A stretch of DNA of 64,000 bases from NCBI RefSeq assembly GCF_001659605.2, contig NC_035174.2, positions 6,388,389 to 6,452,388 on the forward strand. The letters run 5' to 3'. A program made the position numbers and the translations under genes. The first letter of the stretch is position 1. Each line of letters begins with the position of its first letter. Positions 38,201 to 51,442 of this stretch are shown here, piece by piece. The notes beneath the pieces were generated by a model that worked only from the letters and a program-made list of their open reading frames with translations, ran no database searches and was not told where the DNA came from. Source of the stretch: Manihot esculenta (Eukaryota > Streptophyta > Magnoliopsida > Malpighiales > Euphorbiaceae).

Positions 38201-39416
38201 CTCAATGCTTTCAATTCATTATAACATTTTAATCATTTCATCTTCTCTATGTCATACTGAATTTGAAATTTTAGAGAATTGAAGAATGAATGATTTTAAT
38301 AAATTTCAGGAGACGTTATTGTAAGTTAATTTCTTGACTCTTACATTATAAGTCAATGAGAATTTATTTTTACATTTTCTAGTATATGGAGTTTTCGGGA
38401 AAAAGAAAAAACGAAAACTAGTAGGAAAATAAAATGTATAAGGGAGGGAGAAGGTAACAATTTAAGTTGGGGGTATGATTCGAATGAAACTGGAGATTCC
38501 AAAATTTTCACACTGAGAACCAATCATTCAATGTGGCCATCAAAAAAAAGTGGCCCACCAAAGGAACGGTCTAGATTAATAAAATGAGTGGGGTCATCTG
38601 TGGAAGTAGGGTCATAAATACCCACCACCGATCTCTATGGTGCCAGCAAACAACTACTCTTCCATCCATCTCTATAAAAAAAGAGAGAGAGGAATGATCC
38701 ACCTGTTTGTCAGTGACATTGTACATTGGTTTGGGCAATGACCAGCATCTGGGTCCCACCACCTGAGCCAACACCTGGAACAGATAAGGTCTGGGTCCCA
38801 CAGTCCTATTAACCCCCATCTCCTCTGAAAAATCTTAATCATTGATGCAGTAAACCTTGAGATTCATGGCAGAGATTTTAGAATCAGAATGAAAGAAAGA
38901 AAGAAAAAGGGGTGCAGTTTTTAATACTACATTGCAGTAACACTGTTTTATCTCTTTCACTACACAAACTCGTAAAACTTTTATGGCCCTTTCACCTCCA
39001 CAGTAACATATATAGAAAGAGAGAGAATTCATTCATTTGCCAGATAGGTAGAGACTTAGCCCATAAATCACTACCACCAGAGCTTTGGCCACAGCGCAGA
39101 ACAAAAATTTTAAATAAAAAATAAAAGTTGCACAAACAATGATGATGAGATATTGCGTAGTACTGATAAATTAAAGAGAAAAAGAAAAAGAACCCAGATG
39201 AGATTTTTTAATTATATTAAAAAAAAAAAAAACCAGCCAATACCCATGTTAAATAATATTGTCATCCCTCGATCAAACCCTAAAATCCCATATTAATCAC
39301 ACAAAAAAATTTGGAATAATTAACCATCAAAGAAAAACAAATATCAAATTCAAGAACAATCAAACCTCACGTGTGTTACACATCAAACTACACAAGTGGG
39401 GGATGATGATCATGAT
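35298..39416. other. Intergenic region between PYE-like and TCP14-like genes
   Basis: The first 500-700 bases are the leader, a probable first intron and the promoter of the PYE-like gene. From 36000 to 37200 the sequence is mostly AT-rich with no recognisable element. The small open frames near 35743-36014 and 37307-37663 overlap in several frames or have poor composition and are not credible genes. The last part (about 39100-39416) is probably the TCP14-like 3' untranslated region. Confidence 0.5.
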
Positions 39417-40613
39417 CTATGAGTGATGACTTGTTGTGTCGTGCCGATCATCCCCGTTGCCGCCGCCGCCGCCACCACCGCAGTGGTGTGAGTGTGACCC
39501 ACTTGCCTGTGATTCCGATACACCGGAAGGCCGATAAGGATTTAGTCCAGCAAGCATATTCAAATGGCCTTCGCTGATAGCACTGTTGCCGCCACTACCA
39601 CCCCCACCACCGCTAATGCTACTGGAACCCAATTGCTGGCTTGGCAACAAGGCCATAGGGGCAGGAAAATTCATAAAATGCAACCCACTGGAAGTAGTGC
39701 CTCTGTACAAAGCACTATTATTGACGGATGGAAATGTCCATATAGGGTCTCCACTCATAACTTGATTATTAGGATTTGCAAGCATCCAAAAATTTGCCGG
39801 AATCTGCGTATGGCTAGCTGGGATTGCTCCTGTACTGGATTGCAACAAGTAGCTACCCATCTGATGCTGTTGCAATGATAAATCTTGCTCTGACCTTCTC
39901 TTCCTGCTCAAACTCTCTTCTGTCTCCGTCGACAACTCCAAGGAAGAACTATCTCGCAATTCTTGCTTTGCTTGGAGCACAGCATTCAAATTGCTAGACT
40001 GGAAATTAAGAAATGTTGGTGTTGGTGAGGTTTCTAGGCCAATTCCAGGAAACAAACTTCTGCGTTGTTGCATCGAAAAGTTTGGATTAAAGCTAGCCGA
40101 TCTTAGTTGAGAAGGGACTGACATACTGGAGCCTGAGCTACGTAGAGATATGTTAAGGGAGGTAAAATTCGCAGGGATTGTGCCGGTGCCCGTGGCGGCG
40201 ATCACTGCTGGTTCTGCCTGTTGAAGCAACCACTCGATGGTTTCACCATCTGATTTGTGACCCAGTTCACGAGTTAGCTGGAAAACCCTAGCAGCGCAAA
40301 GAGCAGGCATGCGAATTCTGCGGCCACGTCCATCGACCTTTGTATGACGATCTTTAGTGGATGTTCGTTTAGGAGGAGGTTTCTTGGAGGGTTCTGGTAC
40401 AATTTGGAGACTGGAAGTGGAACGGTTCAAGCTACTATTGGTGTTATTATTATTGTTGTTCGGTTCAGTAGTGGAGATAGGGAGAGAAGAAGGATAAGGA
40501 GAGGAGGAGGAGCAAGGCTCGTCTTCTTTCTTTTCAAGTAACTGGAATGGGAAGTTAGGGCGGTGGTGATGGTGATGGTGGTGGTGGTGGAGCTGATCAT
40601 CACCTCCTTCCAT
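39417..40613 (-). CDS. TCP14: Class I TCP transcription factor, TCP14-like
   Basis: A single exon of 398 residues. The N-terminus has a nine-residue His tract (9-17) followed by [13 protein letters not shown], as in TCP14. The TCP domain spans about 86-145: basic region [20 protein letters not shown] with the short class I form, helix [20 protein letters not shown], helix [22 protein letters not shown]. The C-terminal half carries TCP14-specific blocks ([45 protein letters not shown]) and Gly, Ser and His tracts. The protein binds GTGGGNCC-type sites and controls internode growth, seed germination and immunity. The ATG at 40613 has a good context (A at -3, G at +4), and no in-frame ATG lies between it and the upstream stop. 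A second ATG eight bases upstream is in another frame. Confidence 0.95.
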   Translation of the reverse strand: MEGGDDQLHHHHHHHHHRPNFPFQLLEKKEDEPCSSSSPYPSSLPISTTEPNNNNNNTNSSLNRSTSSLQIVPEPSKKPPPKRTSTKDRHTKVDGRGRRIRMPALCAARVFQLTRELGHKSDGETIEWLLQQAEPAVIAATGTGTIPANFTSLNISLRSSGSSMSVPSQLRSASFNPNFSMQQRRSLFPGIGLETSPTPTFLNFQSSNLNAVLQAKQELRDSSSLELSTETEESLSRKRRSEQDLSLQQHQMGSYLLQSSTGAIPASHTQIPANFWMLANPNNQVMSGDPIWTFPSVNNSALYRGTTSSGLHFMNFPAPMALLPSQQLGSSSISGGGGGSGGNSAISEGHLNMLAGLNPYRPSGVSESQASGSHSHHCGGGGGGGNGDDRHDTTSHHS

Positions 40614-41353
40614 GATGGCATGAAAATCTGTGGTTCCTCCAATGGCTTCTTCGTCTTCAGCTGTATTTTGAGAGGAAAGAGTGAGGCTTCTAGTTTAATC
40701 TGTTGTCAGGTTTCCTTGTAATAGAAGGGCAGAGAGATGAGGAAACCCTCTCTATCTCAAGCCTAAGGAGAGCCTTTAGTACTGGTTTCTTTCTTTTGTT
40801 TGGTTTCCTGGAATTCCCATGAGAATTGTTGTTAGAGAGAAGATAAGGGAAGAGGGCAAGCTTTAAGCAACAAAGATAATGAGTGGGAATTATATGGGTA
40901 ACCTTTAAAAAGCAATTTTTTTTAGAAAAGAAATTGCTTTGTTGATGTGCTGCCTAGGAGTTTTTTTTTTTTTTATTTTTTTTTATTTTGTAGTTTAAAA
41001 ATAAAAATTTCGAATAGAATGAAATAAAAAGAAAGAAGAAAGAAAAATCTGGGATTTTTATTTTAAATTTTTTGGTGAATGAAGGAGTCCTTTTTATTGT
41101 GGTTGGACAGCCCCTTTGGTTCAGACTCCACGTGAGGTGCTCTTTTTATCATTCAATCCATAAAGACAATGGTGGCCTAGGTGGGTCCCAATCCCAAGTC
41201 AAAAAATTGAGAGACTTGGAAAGGAAAGATTATCAGGTGGGTCCCATCTCATTCAAGTAATCATTTCATTTTGCCTTTGTTCTGCACCTTTGTTGGGGGA
41301 CTTTGGGATTCCTCTCCCTCCTACTCTACTATGTTTTTCCCCTTTCCCTTTAG

Positions 41354-41383
41354 TTAGGGTTAGGGTTAGGGTTAGGGTTAGGG
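41354..41383. repeat. Five tandem TTAGGG hexamers
   Basis: Five uninterrupted TTAGGG units about 740 bases upstream of the TCP14-like start codon, followed within a few bases by CCCTAA in inverse orientation. This is the six-base form, not the seven-base TTTAGGG of most plant telomeres. Confidence 0.95.
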
Positions 41384-44002
41384 TTCCCTAACCATATGGA
41401 CTCCTAAAAATGGCTTTTCGGCTGGGATTATGCATAACCAACCCCTTTTCTTAATTTTGTTGGAATTATCTCCTACTTAATTTGGCCCAATATGCTTCCA
41501 ATTTTGGATTTTTAAGGACATTATTATCAAAACTGATATTGACTAGAGCACCCACATTAAAAAATAATAATTATAAAAGTAGGGCAGAGATGGAGCTACC
41601 AAAATCTTTAGTTATGCCAGCTCTTAGGCCTACGGTTAGTTCCCTTTTTTTTTTCTTTAATTTTTAATCAATTTATATAATTATTATTTGTTTAATCAGC
41701 ATAAAAAAAAAGTGCATCATTTGATTACACACACACATATATTTTAAATTGCAACACTAAGCATATACTAATTAAATCAATTGGCTGAATTTGTATTGAA
41801 TTATAATTAATCATTTCAATCTTATTTTTTTTTATACAGCAACTCATGATTGTGTTTCATCCCTCTCCTCTAATTAAGTTCCTAGCTCTAGCTTCTTGAT
41901 TAAAATTGGATCCTTTTGATCTCTTCATTAATGGGAGATGAACCCTATTCATAGAAGCTGTTAAGGACCACTTAGTATAGTAGATGATCTCCCAATATTA
42001 CAACATTAATTCCTGTGTGACTATTTATGATACCTTCTTCTGCACAGGCCATTAAAAGATATTTGCTGAAATCAATCTTAATACTCTTCTTCTTTTTTTT
42101 TTGGATTTTATTGGGTTTTGTACTCTTATATAGACAGCAAATATCTTCTTCAACTTTTTTTTTTTTTCAAATTTCATTTAATTAATTTCTTTTCTTCTTT
42201 CAAGTGCTTCTAACCAAAATATTATACTATATAAATAAATATATTTCTTTTTTTTTTTTTTTGGGTTTTAGCAGTTTGACTTTATGTGCTTATATTATTG
42301 ATACCTATTAAATGATTTGAGGTGATATTTCTTACATTCTGGAAACATGCATATGCATGGATGTGTATCAAATTAATTACTTCACTCTTATCATTATTGT
42401 TTTCTTTTTTTTTTGTTATATAAAAAAGGAAGAAATTAAGATTTTGCATAGAATATAAGTTTTTAAAATCTCAGATTTAAATTAATTGTATAGAAAAGAG
42501 CAATTATGCCTTATATTCTTATGTACGCATGATTTTTATATTGAAGGAACTAGTTTCCTTAATCATCTAATATTTCTCCTAATCCTGATCATAAAATAAT
42601 ATAGATTATTTTTTAAGGGATAAATAATCAAAATAAAAATAATTATATATATAAAAGAAAATTGAAAATTTGTTAGGGCCAAGCTTCCTAGCCCCACCTC
42701 CCTCCGGCCTCCGCCTGATTGTGAGATTAGTAGTGATTGGCCTTCATAAAGGGAAAATAAAATATTCAAGCTTTGAAAGAGAATTTTATTAAATTGAAAT
42801 TAATAAACAATTTAAAATACATATAAACTAATTTTTCAAATATCAATTAAAAAAATTTTAATATATCGCAACTTTTTTAATTTTCTTCTTTGGTTTTTTT
42901 TTTTTTTTTTTTGAAATATAATCCTTTATTCGCACGTGTATTTAAAAGCAGATATAGAGGAGGCCAGGCCATGGAACCTAGCAGAGCTCTCATCGCATGA
43001 TGTATGTACATGTAGCCTTCAGAAAGATATTCTGGCCTTTGGCGATTCCTAAAATATAATTATAAATTAACAAAAGTTAAATTCATGCTCACGTAAATAA
43101 ATTATTTTGCAAAAAAAAAAAAAAAAGTGGGCCAAAATCTATAATTAGAATAAGACCTAATGACAACCATATAGCATGGCACTGCCTAGTTGGATATACC
43201 CTTTATTGATTTATTTATTTTGTTGGTTTTAAATTGGATGGAGCTAGCTGGAGTGTGGCTAACTAGAATCCATGAGTGAGGCTGCTGCTGCAGAAACCCT
43301 ATTCGTAGATGTGGGCATGGGCGTTGGATTTTATATTGTGAGGACCAATTAAGTCATAGTTTATGTTGGATTGTCCTACATGACATGGTTGTGGACCTGG
43401 TACCCATGAAATGTGGATGAGATATGTTAGCCAGTGCTTCCTTTTTTTGAGACCACATGACTTGCCACTTATGCATGGCTCTTGAAGACGACAGTTTACC
43501 AATCTTGTTTTAGCTTCACCTTCTGCTGGAGCTTCACTTGCCAGTTTAATCTGCTTGTTCAAGCACAACCAGATGATTCTCAAAAGCAACCACTTCTTAA
43601 GTGTTAACGCGAAGATCTCGCAAGCTTTCTTAAGATTTAGTGACCATTAATTCCTCCACTGAAAAAAAGGAAGAGGAGGAAGAATATACTGTGATCCACC
43701 CATAGGGTTTTGGCCCACGGGTATCTAGGTCACGTGGAGAGCACGCATGCAGCTGAAACTGTATTGTTAGTTATCTGAGCTAGAATTGCTAGCAGAGTGA
43801 TTCTGAAATTGTGTAAATAGGATTTGAGGGTCTCTCTCTAGTCTCCAAGTTGTTAGGATGATGGCGTTATGCGTCATATATATGTATTACCATTTCTGGT
43901 TGCTATCATTTTGTACCCATATGCAACGCTAGCTACGTTTCACTGCATCATCCACAGCAATATATATATTATAATAATAATATTATTGATGTGAATGGTA
44001 TT

Positions 44003-44007
<5 letters not shown>

Positions 44008-44033
<26 letters not shown>
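44008..44033. repeat. CTG trinucleotide microsatellite
   Basis: Eight CTG units plus two bases in non-coding DNA. Confidence 0.9.
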
Positions 44034-47000
44034 TCAGTGGTCCATCTCTTGGTATTCAGTCCTGCATTGTTCTGATCGAGGTACCCACTTAAACATCTAT
44101 TTAAATCATGTCTTCTTCTCCATGCTATCTAACTTCATTTAAACTCTTCATTTTCCTTCCCTTTCCTTTTGAAATACATACAAGTATCACATCCAAAATT
44201 CCATTTCGCAGCAATTTTAAAAATAGTGATCTGTATTTTGACAAAATATTAAAAGTTTAAGAGTGTATTATGACAAAAAAAAAAAAAAAAAAACTTCAAA
44301 TGTAGTCAAAAGACTGAAATAGAGAATAAGTTACTTATCTGTTGCATAAGCAAAATGACAAAAAGGAAATTCTATCCTTTTGAGGAGCTGGGAAAAAAAA
44401 AAAACCTTCATATTTAATCAGATTTTGGATACGATAAATATAGTTAGATGAAAGTTATGCATGTGATGGTGATTGCTCTTTCTCACTCTCAATAACAAAA
44501 CAACTACTTCTGTCCTACACAATCTTTTACTACCAAACATAATATTGCTTACAAATTATTTTTTTTCCTTACCTATTTTGTCTTGTTTCTCATTTCTACT
44601 TAACTTTTCATTCTTGTTTAGGATTTAAAATTCCACTAATTACTATTTAATTCATGGGAATTTTTATATAATTTTTATCTGAATTTTAAAATTATCACAT
44701 TACCCTTTACCAAGAAATTAACATAATTGGAAAAAAAAGTAGTAAGAGGTAACTATCTAAGTTGGTAATTTTCAGGCCTTTTCTACAGACAAAGACAAAA
44801 CACATTCGACATTTTGAGTATCTTATCCATAAAAATCTCATACACACCCAATCAAAACACTCCATCTACGTTTGAAAATGACTATCAATTTAAAAGACAA
44901 TCCCAATCTCTTACAACTACATATCAGGCCACGCAATCAATACTCTTTCCCAATTTCATTCTCGTCATCAAATTGAAACACATCTATCCATTCCTTTGGA
45001 ATTTATGCTGATTCCATATATATTTTATTCCCAATTTTTTATCTATAAATTACTTTTAAAAAATTGATAATTTGAATTTTGATATTTGTATTGCTTTGTA
45101 AATATTCATGAAATATGAAAAATTGAGAAAAAAACTATGTGTTATGAGTACTTTCCTGATTGCAGTAGCAATTTGATTGAAGACAAAGGCTGCTTTTACA
45201 ACTCATTTATTGGTTCTTTACAGTTAAAAATGCTATTCTTTCTTTTTTGAGACCCAAAAATAAAAATAAGAATAGAATCTATTAAGTTTTTGTAGCAATG
45301 AATATGCACATGCAATGTTTAAAGCTAAGCTTTTTAGCAGCAGATTTTGATTAACAAGTATACCCCCTTCCCTTATATGGTTGGACTCTAATTTTGTTAT
45401 GGCCTGTAAAAAAGCTGCCACACTTCACCCACTTGCCTATCCTTCCTTCTATCTAATTCCTGGCTATCCCAACTCATGAGTTTAATCCAGTGTTAAGTAA
45501 ATGTAGTCCAGTGAATTTGAAAAATATCGTGATAAAGTTAATAACTTCAGCCTTTAATTGAACAAATTTTACTTTGTAATAATAACTTCAGCCTACCCAT
45601 TGTTTTGGGCTTTGTTTTACGGGCTTAGATCTTCTTACTTGAGCATCAAATATCTTAGTTTCGCACACTGCTACTGAAAATTGCTCCATTAAGATATTGA
45701 ATCAAGTTTGGATAGGTATAAATAGCAAGCTAATGCAGAATTCCGACGATAATAAATTTTAGTGAAATTAAGTGCTATAAAGAGAACTGATATTTAAAAA
45801 TCCAATTGAGACTATTTTAGCATATACTAAATTAAGAACATATTTTATAATAATACCGTCTAATTAGAAATTAACATCATCAATTTAATTTATTAAAAAT
45901 TAACTAAAATTCCGCCATTAGATTATACTTCACGTAGCAGTTCTATTAATTCTTAATGGGTTAATGAGATAAAGTACAACTATATAATTGTAGATATTTT
46001 ATTATGCAATATTTTTTCTTGAACAATAGTTTTTTTTTATCATGTAATTATAAAATTGCATTAAAAATTTAGTGGACAATAACTCAAAATACAGTGAGGT
46101 CAAAGCTAAGAAAAATCAAACCGAATACACATTTAACCCAATCCACAAACAAGCCATGTTCCAGAGTTTTTTTTTTTTTTTTCATCATCACTATTTTACT
46201 ATATACTAATCCTTATTTATATATATTCCTTATTAGTAAAGATTGCATAATTAAAAAATATATTAAATGATACCCTATTATTTTCATACTTAATATATAG
46301 AGTTCATAAATAATTTAATGATACATACTTTAAATTGTTATATAAACATGACGTTTAAAATCATCTTTAAAACCAAAACACAAACAAACTAAAACCAACC
46401 AAAACCAAAGGATTGAGAACCAAACAAAAACAGTACCACACCCCTGCTGAACATATTGTTCTCCCTCCAAGAGGAAAACAACTTCGTTGAAGAGCAATGG
46501 TGAAACGAATATTCGAGAAAATAATTACCCCAAAGAAGCACCCAAATTATCATGCAAACACAAAATTTGCGTTAAAATTTTCCCAACGAAGCACCAAAAT
46601 ATCATTAAAGGGAAGAAATGTTTATTTGGTTTGAAATTCACAAGAGTTGCTTAGTTGGGAATGAAACATATGATGCAGCATTGGACTGGAGAATATCACT
46701 TGACAATATTAGGAAGTAATCATTTTAACAAATTTTTTTTTTATAATAAAATGTAAAATAAAATAACATCAAACCATAATCATCTAGAATACTGCATATC
46801 AAAAACTACAGAAACCGCCACATAAGAACAAAATAGAAGGCCTTGACTGGAAAAGAAAAATCGTCAGAAACCACTGACTGAACATGGTACCAGTCAGATA
46901 CCTACACAGTACTTTAGGTTATAATAAAATGTAAGATTGGTAATACTCCCTATCAGCTGTTGATACCCGGCAACCCTCAAAGACCACTTTACACAAGTTG

Positions 47001-47048
47001 TTACCCAAAATGCGAAGACCGACAAATAAGCAGATAAAAAGTAAGCAT

Positions 47049-50000
47049 TCAGTTGTCCGCATCGCCATCTTCTTCATCATCTTCGTCATCATCATCTTGC
47101 TCATCGTCATCCTCTTCAGAATCATCACCATCCTTGTCCTGCCACAAGGCAACATCCCAAAATAAGAAATGAGTTGAATTAAATTTTTGCTGGCTTTTAG
47201 CTAGCTCTTTCTGACTACAAGAGAAATTACTCAATTTCACTATGATGCTAAAAGCAAGCATCAGTAGCCATTTCACATGTATTCCGTGCAACCAAAAAAG
47301 AGCACTTTCACAGAGTGCATGTTAAAAATCAGTTTTCATAAACCACACCTAATAGATCGATGTATCCTCAGGCTCAACTAGCGACAGCTATAGCAATATC
47401 ATGACCAAAGCCATCAAAATTTAAAAATTACTGGAAACTGGAATATATCCAGCTGAGAGTAGAATCTTATAGGTCCATGTCAAGTACAGCACACAATAAA
47501 TTTCATCTTCCTACAATCCGTCAAAAAGAAGGTGCTAGAAATTTTTCAGCAAAAAGAGGTCCATACAAAGTCTTGATATCATTATAAAAGACCAACAGTA
47601 ACTCAAGCCAAACTGTCCTTCGAAATGCATTAGACCCACCGGGGATACTTGAAAAATCATTAAAATGGTTTACAGTAGTTGACCACAAAATATGAGCCAT
47701 CTTATCATTCCTTGGAATCAATGTCAGAAGAGACATCCTACAGAACTTAGTGAACAAAAGAAGCATCAAGGAAGACGCTCTTCTTTCCTATTTTCTCAAT
47801 AAGCCATGGAGAACTTTTGTAAACCATATAGCAGTTTGAGTGTGATTATATATATATAAAAATATATAAGCATTTTAAGCGGGATATGCCACAGGAAGCA
47901 GGAATGAACAGCCTAGATCTAAATATGCACATGTGTTAGGTAAGGTTTATAATTTCTACCAATGATAAATCCTGAAAGAGCTTCTACCTTTCCATTTCTA
48001 ATCAAGAAGTTTAACTTTCATTCAATTCATTCTTCCAAATTACGAAAATCTTCTTTCCATCTTTATTAATATTCAAACTTCATAACTCTGCTGTAATTAT
48101 AAATAGAAATGGCAGGCAATGACAAGTGACAACCTAGAAATTAGAAGCATAGCACACAGTCATCTATGTTCATTGAAAATCAGTATGAAAGAAGCCTAGT
48201 ACTAAAGTTGGGATAAAGTGTTATAGACATTTAATGGTATTTATATATTCTATTAACAGAAAAGCATTTACCCCTTCATCAGCTTCATCTCCCTCAAATT
48301 CATCATCAGGATCCTACATAAGAGAAGGTCGGAATTAAACAGTGCTTTGAAGTTTCTTAACTTAAATAAAAAATAGGGAGAAACAACAAAGGAGTGATAA
48401 ATTACAGTGTTGAAATAAGAGAGAGGATTGGGCCATAGATCTTCTTTGATGACATCTGCAATCTGCAACATTTTTATGTGAGTTTTTTAATAGCTCCAAT
48501 AATGAAAAAAGGAAGATCCAAGGAGACATTTACAATGATAAAGCTGGACTACAGAGTTTATAGACAGAAATAACACACCTCATCCTGGTAATCCTCCATT
48601 GCCTCTTTCTGCACAGTACTACTAAACCAGCTAAAGAAACTGTAATCAAGGCAAATTTTGCAGGTTGACAACAATGACAAAAGATTAGTGCATATATAAA
48701 TTCAAACTACACAATACCATGTTAGATAACACTAAAACGTCACAAGTACAGGATGTATGTCAGCAAATTTATTGTTTGCGCATAAATAATAGCAATATAA
48801 CAATAGAGAAGGTTAAGAAAGTATTCAGCCAGAATTCAAATCCTTGTATTACTCGTACAGTATTGAGGATTATACCTCAATTCAAGATAGTTGGACTCCA
48901 ATTCCTTCCCTTGCCCCTCCCCCCAACAATAGAAACAAAAGGAGCAAAAAGGGAAGACAGAGCATTCTAAGTGGTATAAGAGCTTATTAATCTAAAGCAC
49001 AAACTAAGGGAAAAAAGGTGCATATACACAAGAAAAACGCAAACAAAATGACCATTGAACTATAATGAAATATTAAAAAGATTATCCACTTTACTTCTAA
49101 GAAGCTTCAGTCCCAGGAACACCCCTCATCCCATCCCCTTTCCTTTTTTTCCCCAACAAGAAGTCATGATATATTAAAATGTCAGAAAAAAAAAAACAGA
49201 ATACTACAAATAAAATCCAGCTTCAAAATTCTTTTCACAAAAGATGAGAAAGAGAAGTAAACTGTCAAAAGAACTAACCCATCATCAACAAAAGGCCTTT
49301 TGTTCCCTTTCTTCTCATGAGTAACTCCATTAGGCATACCCTTCACAATTTAGAAATGAAAGTAAACACAAAACTCCAGAAAAAAAAAAGCGGCCAACAG
49401 TATGAAAACATAAAAATTTTACCATGCCCTCTTTCCACTTAATTGGCGTAGCAGTAATTTCTGTTGTTCCTTCATCAAGGAATGTGAATGTCTTTGTAAG
49501 CTTTGTATCCTCAAAATAAGGATTGGGTTGAAAGTTCTGAAATGAAGGAGGAAAAAGTATAGTTTCAAAATCAGGAGAAACTCATTCATGTATCTCTAGA
49601 AACCCACAAATTCTTTACTACTAGCTTCAATTATCAGGAAGAAAGTATAATTTAGTTGCCAACAAAACTAGGGTACATGAAATAGAGAGAACAAACGTAC
49701 AAATGTTATAGAGTAACCCGATTTAACGTCTTTAAAGTCCTCCACCTCCAGGGAGCTTATATATTTGAATATCTATTAGGAAAAAGTGAGAGTGAAGCAA
49801 AATTACAGAACAGTTAATCAGCCAACTTAAGAATTTAAATGAATAATGACAGCATCTTGAATCAGTTTCTAAAAAGCTGGAAGATGAGAAAATGTGTCAC
49901 ACAAATTCAATACAAGAAAAATCAATTCAAAATATAAAATTAGTGCCCAAGGAAATCTTTAATTCATGTAGGAAATACGAATAAAACCCAAACCTTTTGG

Positions 50001-51285
50001 TCCTCTTCATTTAGAAGTGTATGAAGAACAGGATGGCTTAAAAACTGCAACAAAAACCATGAACAAGTCTATTTACAATTAGTCATTGATTCAATAACAG
50101 ATACCAGAATGCATAATGTGTCAAATAACAGATGAAGATGTATCACTAACAGCAGTTAACCAGAAGTCAGGAATGCTCTTGATGATATCATTCCGCTTAT
50201 CATAGACTGGCTTGCGTATCTCATTGTACTTCTGTTCTACTTCCAAGACCTTGTCACTTGCCTCTTCATTGATCTGGAAACATATAGAAAGAAGACATCT
50301 AGAGCTTAGTACTGTTTACAATTGAAACACGTTGGATGCTATAACAAAGCTTAAATGAGAGAAATGAAAATCAAAGAAAAGAATCAGTGAAGGGGAACAA
50401 ACTAAAAAAATAGTGAGGAAATATAAATGAAAAAACTATAAACCTGCATATACAGTTAAACAAAAAAATCAAGGAATGTCAAATGATACTAATATAAAAT
50501 CAGCTCTCTATCTCCTACCCACTTACTTTTAAGTGGCCTAAAATGACTTGAATAGAGTCCAAGAGCATCCAATTGCATTGCTATTTAAAGTTAAGTTATA
50601 TGACTATTGCGAATCAGCACACAGAGGAATTTAATTTCCGATGAGTTTAGTTAAAAAATGAAAAAAAAAACTGGGTCATAAGTAGACATACAATTAATCA
50701 ATAGGCAAGGTCTGATTTCATCAGCTCGCAATAACAAGCACACTGAACCATTACAAAATTTTTCTGAAACAAAAAATCAGCTTTAAGAAATAATGCATCC
50801 CAATTGCTGCATAGAAACGCAGTATGGAGCCAATTTATCAAAAAGCACACATCAGTTGCTTCATACAGATCCAGTAAAACTGCTCATTTCCGAACCTAGA
50901 ACGGAAAAAAAAACTTCTCTACTAGGAAATTTTCATAAAAGAAAACCAATAACTTTTGGGAAAAAAAAATACAAACACTATTCACAAACGAAATTCCGAT
51001 AAACTTCCACCCAACTGCCCCTTGTTCAAACAATTTGCCTGAATTCTGCTTTGGCTGTTCACGCGAAACCAAAGAACAAACAAGGAGCCATGAAACCATC
51101 CAAAAACAAACACAAACACAAACACAAATAAAATCCACGTAGTACACGTAAACACACACCTTTTCGAGTTCGTCCTGGATCTCCTGGAGCTTCTCGATTG
51201 ACAGGACGAGCGCTTCATCGATTTGGTTATTGTCGTCCTCCGCTTTCTCTGCTACCTTCATCTTCTTCCCCTTGTCTGCAACCAT
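47049..51285 (-). CDS. NRP1: NAP1-related histone chaperone (NRP1/SET)
   Basis: Ten exons in reading order (51285-51160, 50273-50151, 50044-49994, 49772-49701, 49536-49423, 49340-49279, 48639-48579, 48462-48406, 48313-48272, 47138-47049) give 265 residues. The N-terminal dimerisation helix contains [18 protein letters not shown], then [20 protein letters not shown]. The earmuff domain includes [56 protein letters not shown] and [16 protein letters not shown]. The tail (from about 225) is a run of Asp and Glu ending DGDADN. Plant NRP1/NRP2 bind H2A-H2B and H3-H4 in the nucleus and act in nucleosome assembly, root growth and somatic recombination. The length and tail match the family (about 250-260 residues). 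All junctions are GT-AG and the frame closes exactly. Confidence 0.97.
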
Positions 51286-51320
51286 TTTTCCCCTCTTTCA
51301 ACGACAGCAACCCTGACCCT

Positions 51321-51442
51321 AACCCTAATAATTTACTCTTTCTTTGGGGAATGCTAAAACCCTAATGTCCCTGCTCTCCCTCCCCTTTATGTGGTGAAGT
51401 GAGCGAGAGTGTGTCAGCGTGGCAACAAAAGGGTTAGGGTTT
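51321..51442 (-). promoter_or_regulatory. Teloboxes upstream of NRP1
   Basis: Three telobox-type motifs lie just upstream of the NRP1 start: AACCCTAA (51321-51328), AAACCCTAA (51357-51365) and its reverse TTAGGGTTT (51434-51442). Such boxes are common in promoters of plant genes expressed in dividing cells, which suits a histone chaperone. Motifs are seen; the role is inferred. Confidence 0.55.

Larger units (their letters stand above)
40614..47048. other. Long gene-poor region upstream of TCP14-like gene
   Basis: More than 6 kb in which I find no supportable gene. It holds the TCP14-like leader and promoter, five TTAGGG repeats (41354-41383), many poly-T and poly-A runs, and a CTG/CAG trinucleotide run at 44008-44033. 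The segment 43250-44050 has more balanced composition than its flanks but no protein similarity in either strand, and I could not identify a microRNA in it. The open frames at 42563-42769, 43299-43589, 44814-45011 and 45233-45421 show no domains. The last part is the 3' side of the NRP1 gene. Confidence 0.55.

Noticed and set aside
39564..39878. Plus-strand open frame opposite the TCP14-like gene
   Set aside because: It is a shadow of the TCP14-like coding sequence; the minus strand carries the conserved blocks.
41354..41383. Chromosome end or large telomere fusion
   Set aside because: There are only five hexamer units, with ordinary gene-bearing DNA on both sides; too short for a telomere remnant.
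43250..44050. Possible microRNA or non-coding RNA gene in the more complex intergenic segment
   Set aside because: I compared it by eye with common plant microRNAs and found no mature sequence and no clear long stem; composition alone is not evidence.
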